Below are positions 52,410 through 61,397 of a stretch of DNA of 64,000 nucleotides, in pieces. Origin of the DNA: Lysobacter sp. (lineage in GTDB: Bacteria; Pseudomonadota; Gammaproteobacteria; Xanthomonadales; Xanthomonadaceae). The notes beneath the pieces are model-generated. The model searched no databases and had not been told where the DNA came from. It worked only from the letters and a program-made list of their open reading frames with translations. A program made the position numbers and the translations under genes. Location of the stretch: positions 124,001-188,000 of the forward strand of contig JAHCAU010000001.1 in the NCBI GenBank assembly GCA_019634715.1, given 5' to 3'. How positions within the stretch are numbered: position 1 is the first letter of the stretch; each line of letters opens with the position of its first letter.

Positions 52410-53123
52410 GTGAGCATCTTCGATTCCGTCAGGCGCCTGCTGGGCCGCGACCACACGCCGGCCACGCCGACAGCAGCCCCGTCGGCACCCGCGCGGCCCA
52501 TGGCGTCTGCGCCTGCAACCGTCGCGCCAGCACCCGCGCCGATCCCGACGGCTCAGGCCGAGGTCGCCGTGCCCGCGCCGGCCGTGACACCGGTGCTCGC
52601 ACCGTCGCCGGACGACGTGACCGACAGCGCGATCGAAGCCGCCGCCGAGGAACACACGCAACCGGATTACCAGGGACCCGAGCGCCGCGAACGCAACCGC
52701 GTCAACGCCCGTGCCGGCACCCGCGCGCTGATCGTCGACGATTCGAACGTGGTCGTCGCGGTGCTGCGCAAGATGCTGCAGCAGAACGGTTTCCAGACCT
52801 ACGAGGCCTACACCGCCGAGGAAGCGCTGGAACTGGCCAAGGTGCTGGTGCCGGAGATCATCTTCCTCGACATCGTGCTGCCGGGCATGGACGGTTTCGC
52901 CGCGCTGCGCGCCCTGCGCCGCGACCCGGTCACCAAGGACGTGCCGGTGATCATGATCAGCGGCAACATGCTCGCCACCGAGCAGTTCTACGTGCAGCGC
53001 ATCGGCGCCGACGACTTCATGAAGAAACCCTTCTCGCGCCCGGAAGTCTTCACCCGCATCGAACGCCTGCTCGACGAGGAAGGCATCCCGCGTCGCGTGG
53101 GCATGCCGGCGCAGGCCGGCTGA
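52410..53123 (+). CDS. Response-regulator receiver protein with long disordered leader
   Basis: The 237-residue protein begins at GTG 52410. A receiver domain covers about residues 108-225, with the acidic pocket at ALIVDDSN, phospho-acceptor Asp154 in IIFLDIVLPGMDG, and the signalling Ser and Lys in VIMISGN and FMKKPFSRPE. The preceding 100 residues are mostly Ala, Pro and Thr, then a charged motif GPERRERNR. There is no output domain, so it acts like a CheY/PilG-type messenger. The kinase partner is not in the window. Confidence 0.88.
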   Translation: MSIFDSVRRLLGRDHTPATPTAAPSAPARPMASAPATVAPAPAPIPTAQAEVAVPAPAVTPVLAPSPDDVTDSAIEAAAEEHTQPDYQGPERRERNRVNARAGTRALIVDDSNVVVAVLRKMLQQNGFQTYEAYTAEEALELAKVLVPEIIFLDIVLPGMDGFAALRALRRDPVTKDVPVIMISGNMLATEQFYVQRIGADDFMKKPFSRPEVFTRIERLLDEEGIPRRVGMPAQAG

Positions 53124-53140
53124 TCGCAGCGCTCCTGTAG

Positions 53141-53292
53141 AGCGGAGCGAAGCTCCGCTGCAGCCTCTCCGGAGACGACATAGCGGAGCTTGCTCCGCTC
53201 ATGCCTTTGATCTTCGTAGGAGGGCCTTCAGGCCCGAGCTTTTGGATGGTTGGCAAAGGCCATGAAAAGCTCGGGCCTGAAGGCCCTCCCGC
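53141..53292. repeat. Two REP-like elements in tandem
   Basis: First, the palindromes agcggagcgaagctccgct (53141-53159) and agcggagcttgctccgct (53182-53199). Second, the GGAGGGCCTTCAGGCCCGAGCT family as an inverted pair at 53215-53240 and 53265-53292. They lie between the response regulator and the converging EamA gene. Confidence 0.85.
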
Positions 53293-53343
53293 AGTCAATG
53301 CAACGGCCCAGCGGATCTTCGATCCGCTCTGCAAAAACGGTGT

Positions 53344-54234
53344 TCAGCGCTTCTGGCTCAACACCACGCCGCCGAGGATCAGCACGCCAGCCAGCGCCAT
53401 CGTCCAGGTCAGCGGCTCGCCGAGCAGCCACCATGCCCAGCCGACGCCGAACAGCGGCACGAGGTACGTGGTCGTCGCCGCTCGCGGCGCACCGATGCGC
53501 GCGATCAGCCGGTAGTACATGACGAAGGCGATGCCGGTGCACAGCACGCCGAGCGCCGCCACCGACCACCAGGCGCGCATCGGCACCGGCGCGTCCGGCC
53601 AGTCGGCGATGGCGAACGGCGTGGACAGCAGCGCCGCGCACAGCAGGGTCGCGCCCGCGACCGCGGTCGCAGGCAGCCCCGCGAGATGGCGCTTCACCAG
53701 GTTCGCGCCGATGCCGTACAGGAAGGCCGCCGCGGTACCGGCCGCCACCGCAGGACCGACGTCGGCACCGGCGACCTTGCCGCTGGCGAGCACGACCACG
53801 CCGGCGAAGCCCGCGACCAGCGCGACCGCACGCCGCGCGCCGATCTTCTCGCCGTAGAAGAGGAAGGCGATCAGCGCGACGAAGAGCACCGCCATCGAAT
53901 TGGTGATCGCGCCGACACCGGTCGGCGCGCGCTGCGCGGCCCAGGCGAACAGCGTGAACGGGATCGCCGCGTTGATCGCGCCGATCAGCGCCAGCCGCGG
54001 CCACAGCGCCGGCGGGAACGCACGCCGCGCCTGCCACAGCAGCGGCAGCAGCACCAGCGCGCCCAGCCACAGGCGCACCGCAACCAGCGGCGCGGCGCCG
54101 AAGTCCGGCGCGGCCACGCGCATGAACAGGAACGAGGCGCCCCAGATGGCGCCCAATGCGGTCAGTTCGAGCGGCGTCAGCCAGGCCGGGGGCGTGCGCA
54201 CATCGAGTGCGCAGGGCGTCGTCACTGCGTTCAT
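53344..54234 (-). CDS. EamA/DMT-family transporter 1
   Basis: The 296-residue membrane protein has ten predicted helices in two EamA halves. Visible parts are GAIWGASFLFMRVAA at helix 1, INAAIPFTLFAWAAQRA, ITNSMAVLFVALIAFLFYGE and, in the second half, LCTGIAFVMYYRLIARIGAP and TTTYLVPLFGVGWAWWLLGE. It exports or exchanges small metabolites; the substrate is unknown. It is the second gene after the cupin gene on the same strand, with 47 bases between. Start ATG 54234 is the family start. Confidence 0.88.
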   Translation of the reverse strand: MNAVTTPCALDVRTPPAWLTPLELTALGAIWGASFLFMRVAAPDFGAAPLVAVRLWLGALVLLPLLWQARRAFPPALWPRLALIGAINAAIPFTLFAWAAQRAPTGVGAITNSMAVLFVALIAFLFYGEKIGARRAVALVAGFAGVVVLASGKVAGADVGPAVAAGTAAAFLYGIGANLVKRHLAGLPATAVAGATLLCAALLSTPFAIADWPDAPVPMRAWWSVAALGVLCTGIAFVMYYRLIARIGAPRAATTTYLVPLFGVGWAWWLLGEPLTWTMALAGVLILGGVVLSQKR

Positions 54235-54281
54235 CGGAGCTCCGTGGGGGAGGTTCGTGTGGCGTGGGTCGTTTCGGAGGA

Positions 54282-54779
54282 TCAGCCCTGCTGCAGGTGC
54301 AGGCGACCGATCAGCACGTCGGGATTGCCGCCGGCGCCGAGGAAGGCGTCGGGTTCGAGATGGAAGCCGACCAGGCGCGCGCCGGTCTCGCTGCGCGGGC
54401 GGTGGCGGCCGCCGGGCGAGATCACCACCTGCGTACCGGCCGGGTGATGCATGCCGTCGTCGATGACCTCGCCCTGCAGCACGAAGTAGGCCTCGCCGGT
54501 CTCGGCCCGGTCGATCCACGGCCATTCGCTGCCCGGCGCCATGTCGACCAGCCAGGCGCGCGCGCCGGGCGGTGCCGGCAGGGCGCGGCGGACGCAGCCG
54601 CTGCCCAGCAGCATCGGCGGCAGCGCCTCGGCATCGACCGACTGCGACGGCAGCGGCGTCACCGCCGCCACGCGCTGGCGCGGGGGTTCGGCCATCGTGG
54701 CGCGCCGGGGGTTCGCGGAGAGTCGGGTGGCGGAGGTCGCGGACGCGCCGGTGCGCGCGTGTCGGGGCTGAGCTGGCAT
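54282..54779 (-). CDS. Cupin-domain protein
   Basis: The 165-residue protein has a single cupin barrel: the first motif around PGSEWPWIDRAETGEAYFVL, then GEVIDDGMHHPAGTQVVISP with GG and H after it. Some of the usual metal-binding histidines are replaced, so metal binding is uncertain. ATG 54779 is kept as start because GGAGG stands 7 bases before it; ATG 54695 is an alternative. The gene heads an operon with the EamA transporter and is divergent from a LysR regulator, so both are likely LysR targets. Confidence 0.8.
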   Translation of the reverse strand: MPAQPRHARTGASATSATRLSANPRRATMAEPPRQRVAAVTPLPSQSVDAEALPPMLLGSGCVRRALPAPPGARAWLVDMAPGSEWPWIDRAETGEAYFVLQGEVIDDGMHHPAGTQVVISPGGRHRPRSETGARLVGFHLEPDAFLGAGGNPDVLIGRLHLQQG

Positions 54780-54918
54780 GGCGAATCCTCCCGTGGTCGT
54801 GGCCGGCGCGGCGCCAGCCGATCATTTGACCCGTGTCTGGTGTCGATTATGGGCTGCGCCAGAGGCCGCACAAGCGCATACTTTAGCGCCCAGCCACAAA
54901 CCAGACTTGAGGCTCGAC
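54780..54918. promoter_or_regulatory. Divergent cupin/LysR promoter region
   Basis: This 139-base gap must contain the operators of the LysR regulator. I could not single out a convincing T-N11-A dyad. Confidence 0.5.
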
Positions 54919-55812
54919 ATGACCCTGCGCGCGGACTGGCTGCCGGCCCTGGCGGCCTTCGAGGCGGCGGCGCGGCACCAGAACTTCGCGCATGCCGCCG
55001 AAGAGCTGCACCTGACCGCCAGCGCGGTCAGCCACCACGTCCGCAAGCTGGAGGAACGGCTGGGCGTGGCCCTGTTCCAGCGCCATGCGCGCGGCGTGAT
55101 CCTCACCGCCGAGGGCCGACGCCTGGCCGATGCCGCCGGCAGCGCGCTGAGCGATGTCGAAGGCACGCTGCAGGCCCTGCGCAAGGGGCGCGACGACGAC
55201 CAGCGCGTGCGCATCACCACCCTGCACTCGCTCACCCACACCTGGCTGCTGCCGCGCCTGCACGACTTCACCACGCGCCATCCCGGCGTGCGCCTGATGA
55301 TCGACACCGAGGTCACCCTCACCCGCTTCGACGACGGTGGCCCAGACCTCGGCATCCGCCACGGCCCGGGGCACTGGCCCGGGCTGACCGCGCACCACGT
55401 CATGGACGACGCCCTGATCCCGGTCGCCGACCCGGCGACGGCCGCCCGCGTGAGCTGCGCCGCCGACATCGCGAAGCTGACCCTGATCGGCGACCACGCG
55501 CGCCAGGGCTGGGCCGACTGGTTCCGCGCCGCAGGCGTGCACGGTGCGCAGCTCCAGGTCGGCCACAGCTTCAGCGACAGCACCGATGCCATGGAGGCGG
55601 CCGCGCGCGGCCTGGGCGTGGCGCTGTCGCGCGAGAAGATCGTCGGCCCCTGGTTCGAGAGCGGCCGGCTGCGCCAGCTGCCCGGGCCGGTGCTGCCGAC
55701 GCGCTGGAGCTACCACGTCGTCTATCCCTCGCACCGCCGCCTGCGCCCGGTCGCGCAGTCGTTCGTGGACTGGCTGCTGGAGACAAGCGCGGCGGAACGG
55801 CAGCGCCGATAA
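54919..55812 (+). CDS. LysR-family regulator (GcvA-like)
   Basis: The 297-residue protein has an N-terminal winged helix-turn-helix (PALAAFEAAARHQNFAHAAE, then LHLTASAVSHHVRKLEERLG) and a LysR substrate-binding domain from about residue 90. The pattern RALAAFEAAARH and the spacing match the GcvA group. It is transcribed away from the cupin-EamA operon, which it probably controls in response to an unknown small molecule. Start ATG 54919 gives the family length. A second EamA gene follows on the same strand. Confidence 0.92.
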   Translation: MTLRADWLPALAAFEAAARHQNFAHAAEELHLTASAVSHHVRKLEERLGVALFQRHARGVILTAEGRRLADAAGSALSDVEGTLQALRKGRDDDQRVRITTLHSLTHTWLLPRLHDFTTRHPGVRLMIDTEVTLTRFDDGGPDLGIRHGPGHWPGLTAHHVMDDALIPVADPATAARVSCAADIAKLTLIGDHARQGWADWFRAAGVHGAQLQVGHSFSDSTDAMEAAARGLGVALSREKIVGPWFESGRLRQLPGPVLPTRWSYHVVYPSHRRLRPVAQSFVDWLLETSAAERQRR

Positions 55813-55873
55813 TGCCGCCCACGCGCCGCCCGACGTCCCGGGCACGGCTCCTCCACAGGACACCACGCCCGAC

Positions 55874-56857
55874 ATGACCGACGCATCGGCAAGCGCCGCC
55901 CGCACCCAGCGCACCGCCTGGTTCCAGATCCACTTCTGCGTGCTGCTGTGGGGCTTCACCGCGATCCTCGGCAAACTGATCACGCTCGGCGCGATGCCGC
56001 TGGTGTGGTGGCGCATGACCATCGTCACCGTGCTCTTGCTGCTGGTGCCGCGGGTGTGGCGCGGGTTGCGCGGGATGACGCCGAAGCTGCGCCTGGGCTA
56101 CGCCTGCGCCGGCGCCCTGATCGCGCTGCACTGGCTGACCTTCTATGCGGCGGTGAAGCTGTCGAACGCGTCGGTCGGCGTGATCTGCATGGCGATGGTC
56201 ACGGTGATGACCGCGCTGATCGAGCCGATGTTCACCGGCAAGCGCATCTCCAAGCGCGAGCTGGCGCTGGGCGTGGTCGCGCTGCCCGGCGTGATGCTGG
56301 TCGCCGGCGGCGTACCGGCGGGCATGCTGGTCGGCATCGCGGTGGGCGGCGTGTCGGCGCTGCTGGTCGCGATCTTCGCCTCGCTCAACAAGCGCCTGCT
56401 CGAACACGCCGACCCGCTGTCGGTCACGGCGCTGGAGATGGCCAGCGGCGCGGTCACGCTGATGCTGCTGGCGCCGCTGACCGGGCTGATCCTGCCGGCG
56501 CTGGGCGGCAATCCCTTCGAACTGCCCGGCGGCCGCGACGCCGTGCTGCTGATCGTCCTCGCCGTCGCCTGCACCCTGCTGCCCTTCGTGCTGTCGCTGA
56601 TCGCGATGCGCCACATGAGCGCGTTCGCCGCGCAGCTGGCGATCAGCCTGGAGCCGGTCTACGCCATCCTGCTCGCCATCCTGTTCCTGGGCGAGCAGCG
56701 CGAGCTGACGCCGCAGTTCTACCTCGGCGTGGCGATCATCCTCGGCGCGGTGCTGGTCTACCCGCTGCTGGTGCGGCCGAAGCGGGCGGACGGCCAGGCT
56801 GCCGAGCCGGAACATCCGGAACTGCTGGCGGTCAGTGAATCCAAACGCCTCGATTAG
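55874..56857 (+). CDS. EamA/DMT-family transporter 2
   Basis: The 327-residue protein has ten hydrophobic helices with both EamA halves: FCVLLWGFTAILGKLITLGA at helix 1, LHWLTFYAAVKLSNASVGVI, and in the second half MRHMSAFAAQLAISLEPVYA and ILFLGEQRELTPQFYLGVAI. The C-terminus is hydrophilic. It lies 61 bases after the LysR gene on the same strand and is not closely similar to the EamA gene at 53344. The substrate is unknown. Confidence 0.88.
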   Translation: MTDASASAARTQRTAWFQIHFCVLLWGFTAILGKLITLGAMPLVWWRMTIVTVLLLLVPRVWRGLRGMTPKLRLGYACAGALIALHWLTFYAAVKLSNASVGVICMAMVTVMTALIEPMFTGKRISKRELALGVVALPGVMLVAGGVPAGMLVGIAVGGVSALLVAIFASLNKRLLEHADPLSVTALEMASGAVTLMLLAPLTGLILPALGGNPFELPGGRDAVLLIVLAVACTLLPFVLSLIAMRHMSAFAAQLAISLEPVYAILLAILFLGEQRELTPQFYLGVAIILGAVLVYPLLVRPKRADGQAAEPEHPELLAVSESKRLD

Positions 56858-56926
56858 TCGGCCGGACCGCCCTGTGGCAGTCTAGGCGCCCCGTCCAGCC
56901 CGCCCCCGCCAGCGTCGAAGACCGCC

Positions 56927-58627
56927 ATGTATCTGGAGTACTACGGCCTCGAACAGGCGCCGTTCTCGATCACCCCGGACCCGCATTACGTGTTCCTCAG
57001 CGAACACCACCGGGATGCCCTGGCGCACCTGCTCTACGGCATCCAGCAGGGCGGCGGCGGCGGTTTCGTGCAGCTCACCGGCGAAGTGGGCACCGGCAAG
57101 ACCACGCTCAGCCGCCTGCTGCTGAACCAGCTGCCGGAGAACACCCACGCGGCGCTGGTGCTGAACCCGCGCCTCGATCCGGTGGAACTGCTGCAGACCA
57201 TCTGCGAGGAACTGCGACTCACGCCGGGCGAATCCGCGCAGGCGGACGAGGACAAGGACGAGGCCCAGGCCACGGAGGCTTCCGTCGCACCGGCCACCGG
57301 TGGCGGCAAGGCCTGGTTCGACCGGCTCGGCGCCTACCTGCTCGAGGCCTACGCGAAGGGCGACCGTGTGGTGCTGATCATCGACGAGGCGCAGAACCTC
57401 TCGGCCGACGCGCTGGAACAGGTGCGCCTGCTGACCAACCTCGAAACCGAAACCCAGAAGCTGCTGCAGATCATCCTGATCGGCCAGCCGGAGCTGCGCG
57501 ATTCGCTGGCGCGGCCGGAACTGCGCCAGCTCGCGCAGCGCATCACCGCGCGCTATCACCTGCGCCCGCTCGACGCGCACGCCACCGGCGCCTACCTGCG
57601 CCATCGCCTGACCACCGCCGGCGCCAAACGCTTCCCGTTCACCGCCGATGCGGTCAAGCGCATCCACCGCCACAGCGGCGGCGTGCCGCGTCTGATCAAC
57701 GTGATCGCCGAACGCGCATTGCTCGGCGGCTATGCGCAGGACTTGCTCGCCGTCGATGCGAAGACCGTCGACCGCGCCGCATCCGAAGCGCTGGCGCCGG
57801 GCGGCAGCGACGCGCGCAAGGACAGGCCCGACCGCATGCCGCTGATGATCGGCGGCGGGCTGGTGCTGGCGACGCTGGCGATCGCGTTCGCGCTGTCGCG
57901 CCGCGATGCGCCCGAAGCGGCCGCACCGGTCGCCGGCACGGTGGCGCAGGGATCGGCGGCGACGCCCGCCACACCCGCCGCAGCCCAGCCTGCAGCCGCA
58001 CGATCCACCACCGCGCTCGATGGCGAAGCGCTGCTGCTGCGCGTGCAGCAGGCCGCACCGGACGCCACCCGCGAATGGCAGGCGCTGAACGCGCGCTGGA
58101 AATCCCCGGCGACGGTGCACAAGGTCTCCACCGACGCCTGCCCCGCGCAGCCCGCGCCCGGCTGGCGCTGCCTGCGCAGCCGCGCCACGCTCGACCAGCT
58201 GCTGCGCATCGACCGGCCGGTGCTGCTGCGCCTGCGCGCGGAGCCGAAAGCGACCTGGGCGTCGCTGCTCGGTGCAGATACCGGTGCCGACACCGGCAGC
58301 GTGCGCCTGTCGATCGACGGCACGGCATTCGATGCCGACCGCGTCGCCCTGGCCAGCCTGTGGAACGGCGAGTACCTCGCGCTGTGGCCGGTGCCGGATA
58401 CGCTCGAAACCCGGTTCAATGCCGGCGACCCGCGTGCGGTCGACTGGGTGCGCGCGCGCCTGCGCGACGACGGCATCGATGCCGTCGATCCTGTCGTCGG
58501 CCTGCGCACCTTCAAGCTGCGCCACGGCCTGCGCAACGACGCCGCACTCGGCGGCGACACCCTGTTCGTGCTCGCCAGCCGCGGCAGCGGGCCGCGCCTG
58601 TCGACCGCAACGGGCACCGGAGGCTGA
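56927..58627 (+). CDS. ExeA/GspA-type AAA+ ATPase of type II secretion
   Basis: The 566-residue protein carries the Walker A motif GEVGTGKTT (residues 52-60) and Walker B in VVLIIDEAQNLS. Sensor-like residues occur in LIGQPELRDSLARPELRQLA, and a single membrane helix follows at about residues 302-322. The C-terminal periplasmic part contains a peptidoglycan-binding-like region (GLRTFKLRHGLRNDAALGGD). ExeA with ExeB/GspB helps place the secretin of the type II secretion system through the cell wall. The gspB gene follows directly. Start ATG 56927 is the family start (MYLEYYGLEQAPFSITPDPH). Confidence 0.92.
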   Translation: MYLEYYGLEQAPFSITPDPHYVFLSEHHRDALAHLLYGIQQGGGGGFVQLTGEVGTGKTTLSRLLLNQLPENTHAALVLNPRLDPVELLQTICEELRLTPGESAQADEDKDEAQATEASVAPATGGGKAWFDRLGAYLLEAYAKGDRVVLIIDEAQNLSADALEQVRLLTNLETETQKLLQIILIGQPELRDSLARPELRQLAQRITARYHLRPLDAHATGAYLRHRLTTAGAKRFPFTADAVKRIHRHSGGVPRLINVIAERALLGGYAQDLLAVDAKTVDRAASEALAPGGSDARKDRPDRMPLMIGGGLVLATLAIAFALSRRDAPEAAAPVAGTVAQGSAATPATPAAAQPAAARSTTALDGEALLLRVQQAAPDATREWQALNARWKSPATVHKVSTDACPAQPAPGWRCLRSRATLDQLLRIDRPVLLRLRAEPKATWASLLGADTGADTGSVRLSIDGTAFDADRVALASLWNGEYLALWPVPDTLETRFNAGDPRAVDWVRARLRDDGIDAVDPVVGLRTFKLRHGLRNDAALGGDTLFVLASRGSGPRLSTATGTGG

Positions 58628-58631
58628 TCGC

Positions 58632-59312
58632 ATGTCCTTCATCCTCGAAGCCCTGCGCAAATCAGAAGCCGCACGTCGACGCAGCGAAGCACCCGACCTG
58701 TTCAGCGCGATGCACGACGCGCCCGCGCCGGTGCGCGAACGCAGGCAGGCGCCGGTCTGGATCGTCGGCATCGTCGGCGTGCTCTCGCTCGCTGTCGCGA
58801 CCTGGCTGGTGCTGCAGCGCGATCCGGCACCGACCGTGCCGACGCCGCAGGCGACCGTCGTCGACGCAGCGGTCGATGCGCCCGTCGCCGCCCCGGTCGT
58901 GGCGGGGCCACAACCGGTGCAGCCGATCGCGTCATCGCCGCCGCCTGCACCGCCCGTTGCGGCGCCCTCGCCACCACCGCCTCCACCCGCAACCGCAGCA
59001 ACGCCGCCTCCGCCCGCCGCGACATCGCTGCCCGAACCACCGCCCGCGCCACGCCCGCCCGCACCGCGTCCCGCTGGCGACGGCCGCCCGATGGCGCTGT
59101 CGGAACTCGACGCCGGCTCGCGCAAGCAACTGCCGGCGCTGCGGATGAGCATGCACATGTGGAACGAGGATGCCGATCGCCGCTTCGTGATCCTCGACGG
59201 CCAGCGCGTGGGCGAAGGCGACCTGGTCGGCGAGGCGCAGGTCGAATCGATCACCCGCGACGGCGTGATCCTGAACTGGCAGGGCGCGCGCCTGCGCATC
59301 GACATGCGTTGA
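58632..59312 (+). CDS. GspB-type secretion accessory protein
   Basis: The 226-residue product starts MSFILEALRKSEAARRRSEA, the typical GspB/ExeB cytoplasmic end. It has a membrane helix at about residues 42-62, a long Pro/Ala-rich linker, and a C-terminal domain with ALRMSMHMWNEDADRRFVIL and GVILNWQGARLRI as in GspB. It partners ExeA in assembling the type II secretin. It starts 4 bases after the exeA stop, so the two form one operon. A REP pair follows. Confidence 0.88.
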   Translation: MSFILEALRKSEAARRRSEAPDLFSAMHDAPAPVRERRQAPVWIVGIVGVLSLAVATWLVLQRDPAPTVPTPQATVVDAAVDAPVAAPVVAGPQPVQPIASSPPPAPPVAAPSPPPPPPATAATPPPPAATSLPEPPPAPRPPAPRPAGDGRPMALSELDAGSRKQLPALRMSMHMWNEDADRRFVILDGQRVGEGDLVGEAQVESITRDGVILNWQGARLRIDMR

Positions 59313-59331
59313 GCTTCACTGTCGGGCGCAT

Positions 59332-59396
59332 GTCGCGACTTGCGTCGCTCCTACAAGAACAAAAACGCTTTCTGCAGGAGCGACGCGAGTCGCGAC
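59332..59396. repeat. REP-like inverted pair, GTAGGAGCGACGC family, second copy
   Basis: Arms 59332-59355 and 59373-59396, matching the pair at 9211-9274, with two mismatches between the arms. It lies between converging gspB and WYL genes. Confidence 0.9.
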
Positions 59397-59423
59397 CGCT
59401 TTCATGCACATTCCTCGAAACCG

Positions 59424-60113
59424 CTACCACTCCCCCTCGCACTCGTAGCCGCGCAGCATGTCCGCCAGCGTGCGCCCGGGTTCGTCTCGGAAGCGCTCGG
59501 GCAGCACCTCGATCGCGAGGATGCGGTCGACGCGGAAACTGCGGAAATCCTCGCGGGCCTCGCACCAGGCAGACAGGGTCCACACGTTGCCCCAGAAGAA
59601 GCAGCCCAGCGGCCGCAGCGTGCGCGTGCTGCGCGCATCCTTGAGATCGAGGTAGTCGATGCGCAGCTTCTCGCGGCGCTCGGTCGCCTGGCGCAGGGTC
59701 TGGAGGCGCGCGCGCGTCTGCGGATCCGGGCCGACCGGCGGCGCGTACAGCGACACGCTTTCGGCCGCCGTGCGTTCCAGCAGCGGCAGCACACCGAGGA
59801 TCTTGGCCAGCGCATCCTCGGCGCGACGCGCCAGGTCGGTATCCAGCCGCGACTGCGCCATGCGCACGCAGGCCACCAGTGCCTGCGCTTCGCGGCTGTC
59901 GAACATCAGCGGCGGCAGGTCGAAGCCGCGGCGCATGCGGTAGCCGACGCCGGCCTCGCCTTCGATCGGCACGCCCTGCGCCTGCAGCGCGGCGATGTCG
60001 CGATACACCGAGCGCGACGAGATCTCCAGGCGCTCGGCCAGGAACGCGGCCGTCGTCAGGCGGCGGCCACGGATCAGCTGGACGATCTGGAACAGGCGGT
60101 CGGCGCGGCGCAT
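59424..60113 (-). CDS. YafY-type WYL-domain transcriptional regulator
   Basis: The 229-residue protein has an N-terminal helix-turn-helix (ADRLFQIVQLIRGRRLTTAA, then ERLEISSRSVYRDIAALQAQ) and a C-terminal WYL-like ligand domain at about residues 130-220, containing the pattern RPLGCFFWGNVWTLSAWCEA. It is a common small-molecule-sensing regulator type. A second ATG lies three codons upstream (60122). The next gene on the same strand is a VOC protein 61 bases away, so both VOC genes may be its targets. Confidence 0.87.
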   Translation of the reverse strand: MRRADRLFQIVQLIRGRRLTTAAFLAERLEISSRSVYRDIAALQAQGVPIEGEAGVGYRMRRGFDLPPLMFDSREAQALVACVRMAQSRLDTDLARRAEDALAKILGVLPLLERTAAESVSLYAPPVGPDPQTRARLQTLRQATERREKLRIDYLDLKDARSTRTLRPLGCFFWGNVWTLSAWCEAREDFRSFRVDRILAIEVLPERFRDEPGRTLADMLRGYECEGEW

Positions 60114-60174
60114 GACGGGCATCGGAGGGGTGCGGCGACTATGCCACGGGCATGAGCGACAGTCGTCCGGACGC

Positions 60175-60561
60175 TCACTGCAGCGCGTGCAGCCCGACGC
60201 GGTTGCCTTCGCTGTCGATGACGTGGGCGAAGCAGCCCATGCCACCGGGCAGTTCGGTGCGCGGCAGGGCGACCGAACCGCCGGCCGCCTGGACGCGTGC
60301 CAGCACGGTGTCGAGCGAGGGCACGGCGTTGAGATACACGGTGGCCCCATCGGACGACGGCTTCGGGCCGTCCATCCTGCGCCGCAGGCAGCCGCCGACG
60401 CCGTATTTCTCGAAGGGAAACACCGCGAGCGCATCTTCACCGGCATCGGCTTCGCGCAGCAGCGGCGTGGCGAACAGGGCTTCGTAGAAGCGCTGCGCGC
60501 GATCCAGGTCGAGGACCGGGATCTCGAACCAGTTCACCGCGTTGTGTCGGCTGTGCAGCAT
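60175..60561 (-). CDS. VOC-family protein 1
   Basis: The 128-residue protein is a vicinal-oxygen-chelate fold protein, beginning MLHSRHNAVNWFEIPVLDLD and with the second half VYLNAVPSLDTVLARVQAAG. The C-terminal HVIDSEGNRVGLHAL is typical of glyoxalase/bleomycin-resistance-like members. Histidine and glutamate ligands are partly present, so metal binding is possible. No substrate is known. It lies upstream of the WYL regulator on the same strand. Confidence 0.85.
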   Translation of the reverse strand: MLHSRHNAVNWFEIPVLDLDRAQRFYEALFATPLLREADAGEDALAVFPFEKYGVGGCLRRRMDGPKPSSDGATVYLNAVPSLDTVLARVQAAGGSVALPRTELPGGMGCFAHVIDSEGNRVGLHALQ

Positions 60562-60649
60562 CTGCGTCTCCTCGCCCGGGCCAGCGCCCATGCTGCGGCC
60601 AGGCTGCTGACAGCGTGGCGTCAGCAGCCTGCAGGCGATGCGGTCGCGC

Positions 60650-61024
60650 TCACTCGCCCAGGTAGCAGCAGTTGAGCTTGTTGCCGTCCAGGTCGCGGAA
60701 ATACGCGGCATAGAAGCCCGGGTAGCGCTGGCCGGGCGCGCCCTCGTCGCTGCCGCCGAGTTCGAGCGCCTTCGCGTGCACGGCATCGACCTGCGCGCGG
60801 CTGGTCGCCGCCAGCGCGACCATGGTGCCGTTGCCGACCGTCGCCGCTTCCTTGTTGAACGGGTAGGTGATGCCCAGCCCGGCACCCTCTTCCGAATTCC
60901 CCCAGGCGATGTAGTAGTCGGGTTCTTCCATGAAGCGTCGGGCGCCGAGTTCGGCGAGGACGGCATCGTAGAAAGCAGCGGCGCGCGGAAGGTCGGCGGT
61001 GCCGAGCGTGGTGTAGGCGATCAT
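60650..61024 (-). CDS. VOC-family protein 2
   Basis: The 124-residue protein is another VOC protein (MIAYTTLGTADLPRAAAFYD at the start, then YFRDLDGNKLNCCYLG at the end). It belongs to a group annotated as glyoxalases, with KALELGGSDEGAPGQR in the middle. ATG 61024 gives the family start; the frame is open 11 codons further. It is separated by 88 bases from VOC protein 1, on the same strand, and may be cotranscribed. Confidence 0.87.
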   Translation of the reverse strand: MIAYTTLGTADLPRAAAFYDAVLAELGARRFMEEPDYYIAWGNSEEGAGLGITYPFNKEAATVGNGTMVALAATSRAQVDAVHAKALELGGSDEGAPGQRYPGFYAAYFRDLDGNKLNCCYLGE

Positions 61025-61166
61025 GGTCGTGTCCTGTGCGGTTCGTCGGGAAGGCACGCCGGCGCCACCGGCGTGCCGACAGCATGGCGCCCACCTCCTG
61101 ACACCTGCGTGTCAGCAGCGTGCTGCGGCTATGCTGTGCGCTCCGCCACGCCAGGCCGCTCACGCC

Positions 61167-61385
61167 ATGCCGAACCTCGTCTTCGACCTCGACCGCGATT
61201 TCGTCGAACTCAACCAGCTGCTCAAGCTGACCGGCGTATGCGACAGCGGCGGCGCCGGCAAGCATCTGGTCGCCAGCGGCGCGGTGCGCGTCGACGGCGA
61301 GGTCGAGCTGCGCAAGACCTGCAAGATCCGCGCAGGCCAGGTCGTGCTGGTCGACGGCACGCGCATCGAGGTCGTCGCGGCTTGA
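61167..61385 (+). CDS. S4-domain RNA-binding protein, YbcJ-like
   Basis: The 72-residue product is a single S4 domain. It contains FVELNQLLKLTGVCDSGGAG, KHLVASGAVRVDGEVELRKT and a final strand VLVDGTRIEV, as in YbcJ. It probably binds structured RNA, for instance on the ribosome. It converges on the aquaporin gene with 12 bases between the stops. Start ATG 61167 is the only plausible one for this domain. Confidence 0.9.
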   Translation: MPNLVFDLDRDFVELNQLLKLTGVCDSGGAGKHLVASGAVRVDGEVELRKTCKIRAGQVVLVDGTRIEVVAA

Positions 61386-61397
61386 GGCGCGACGGGC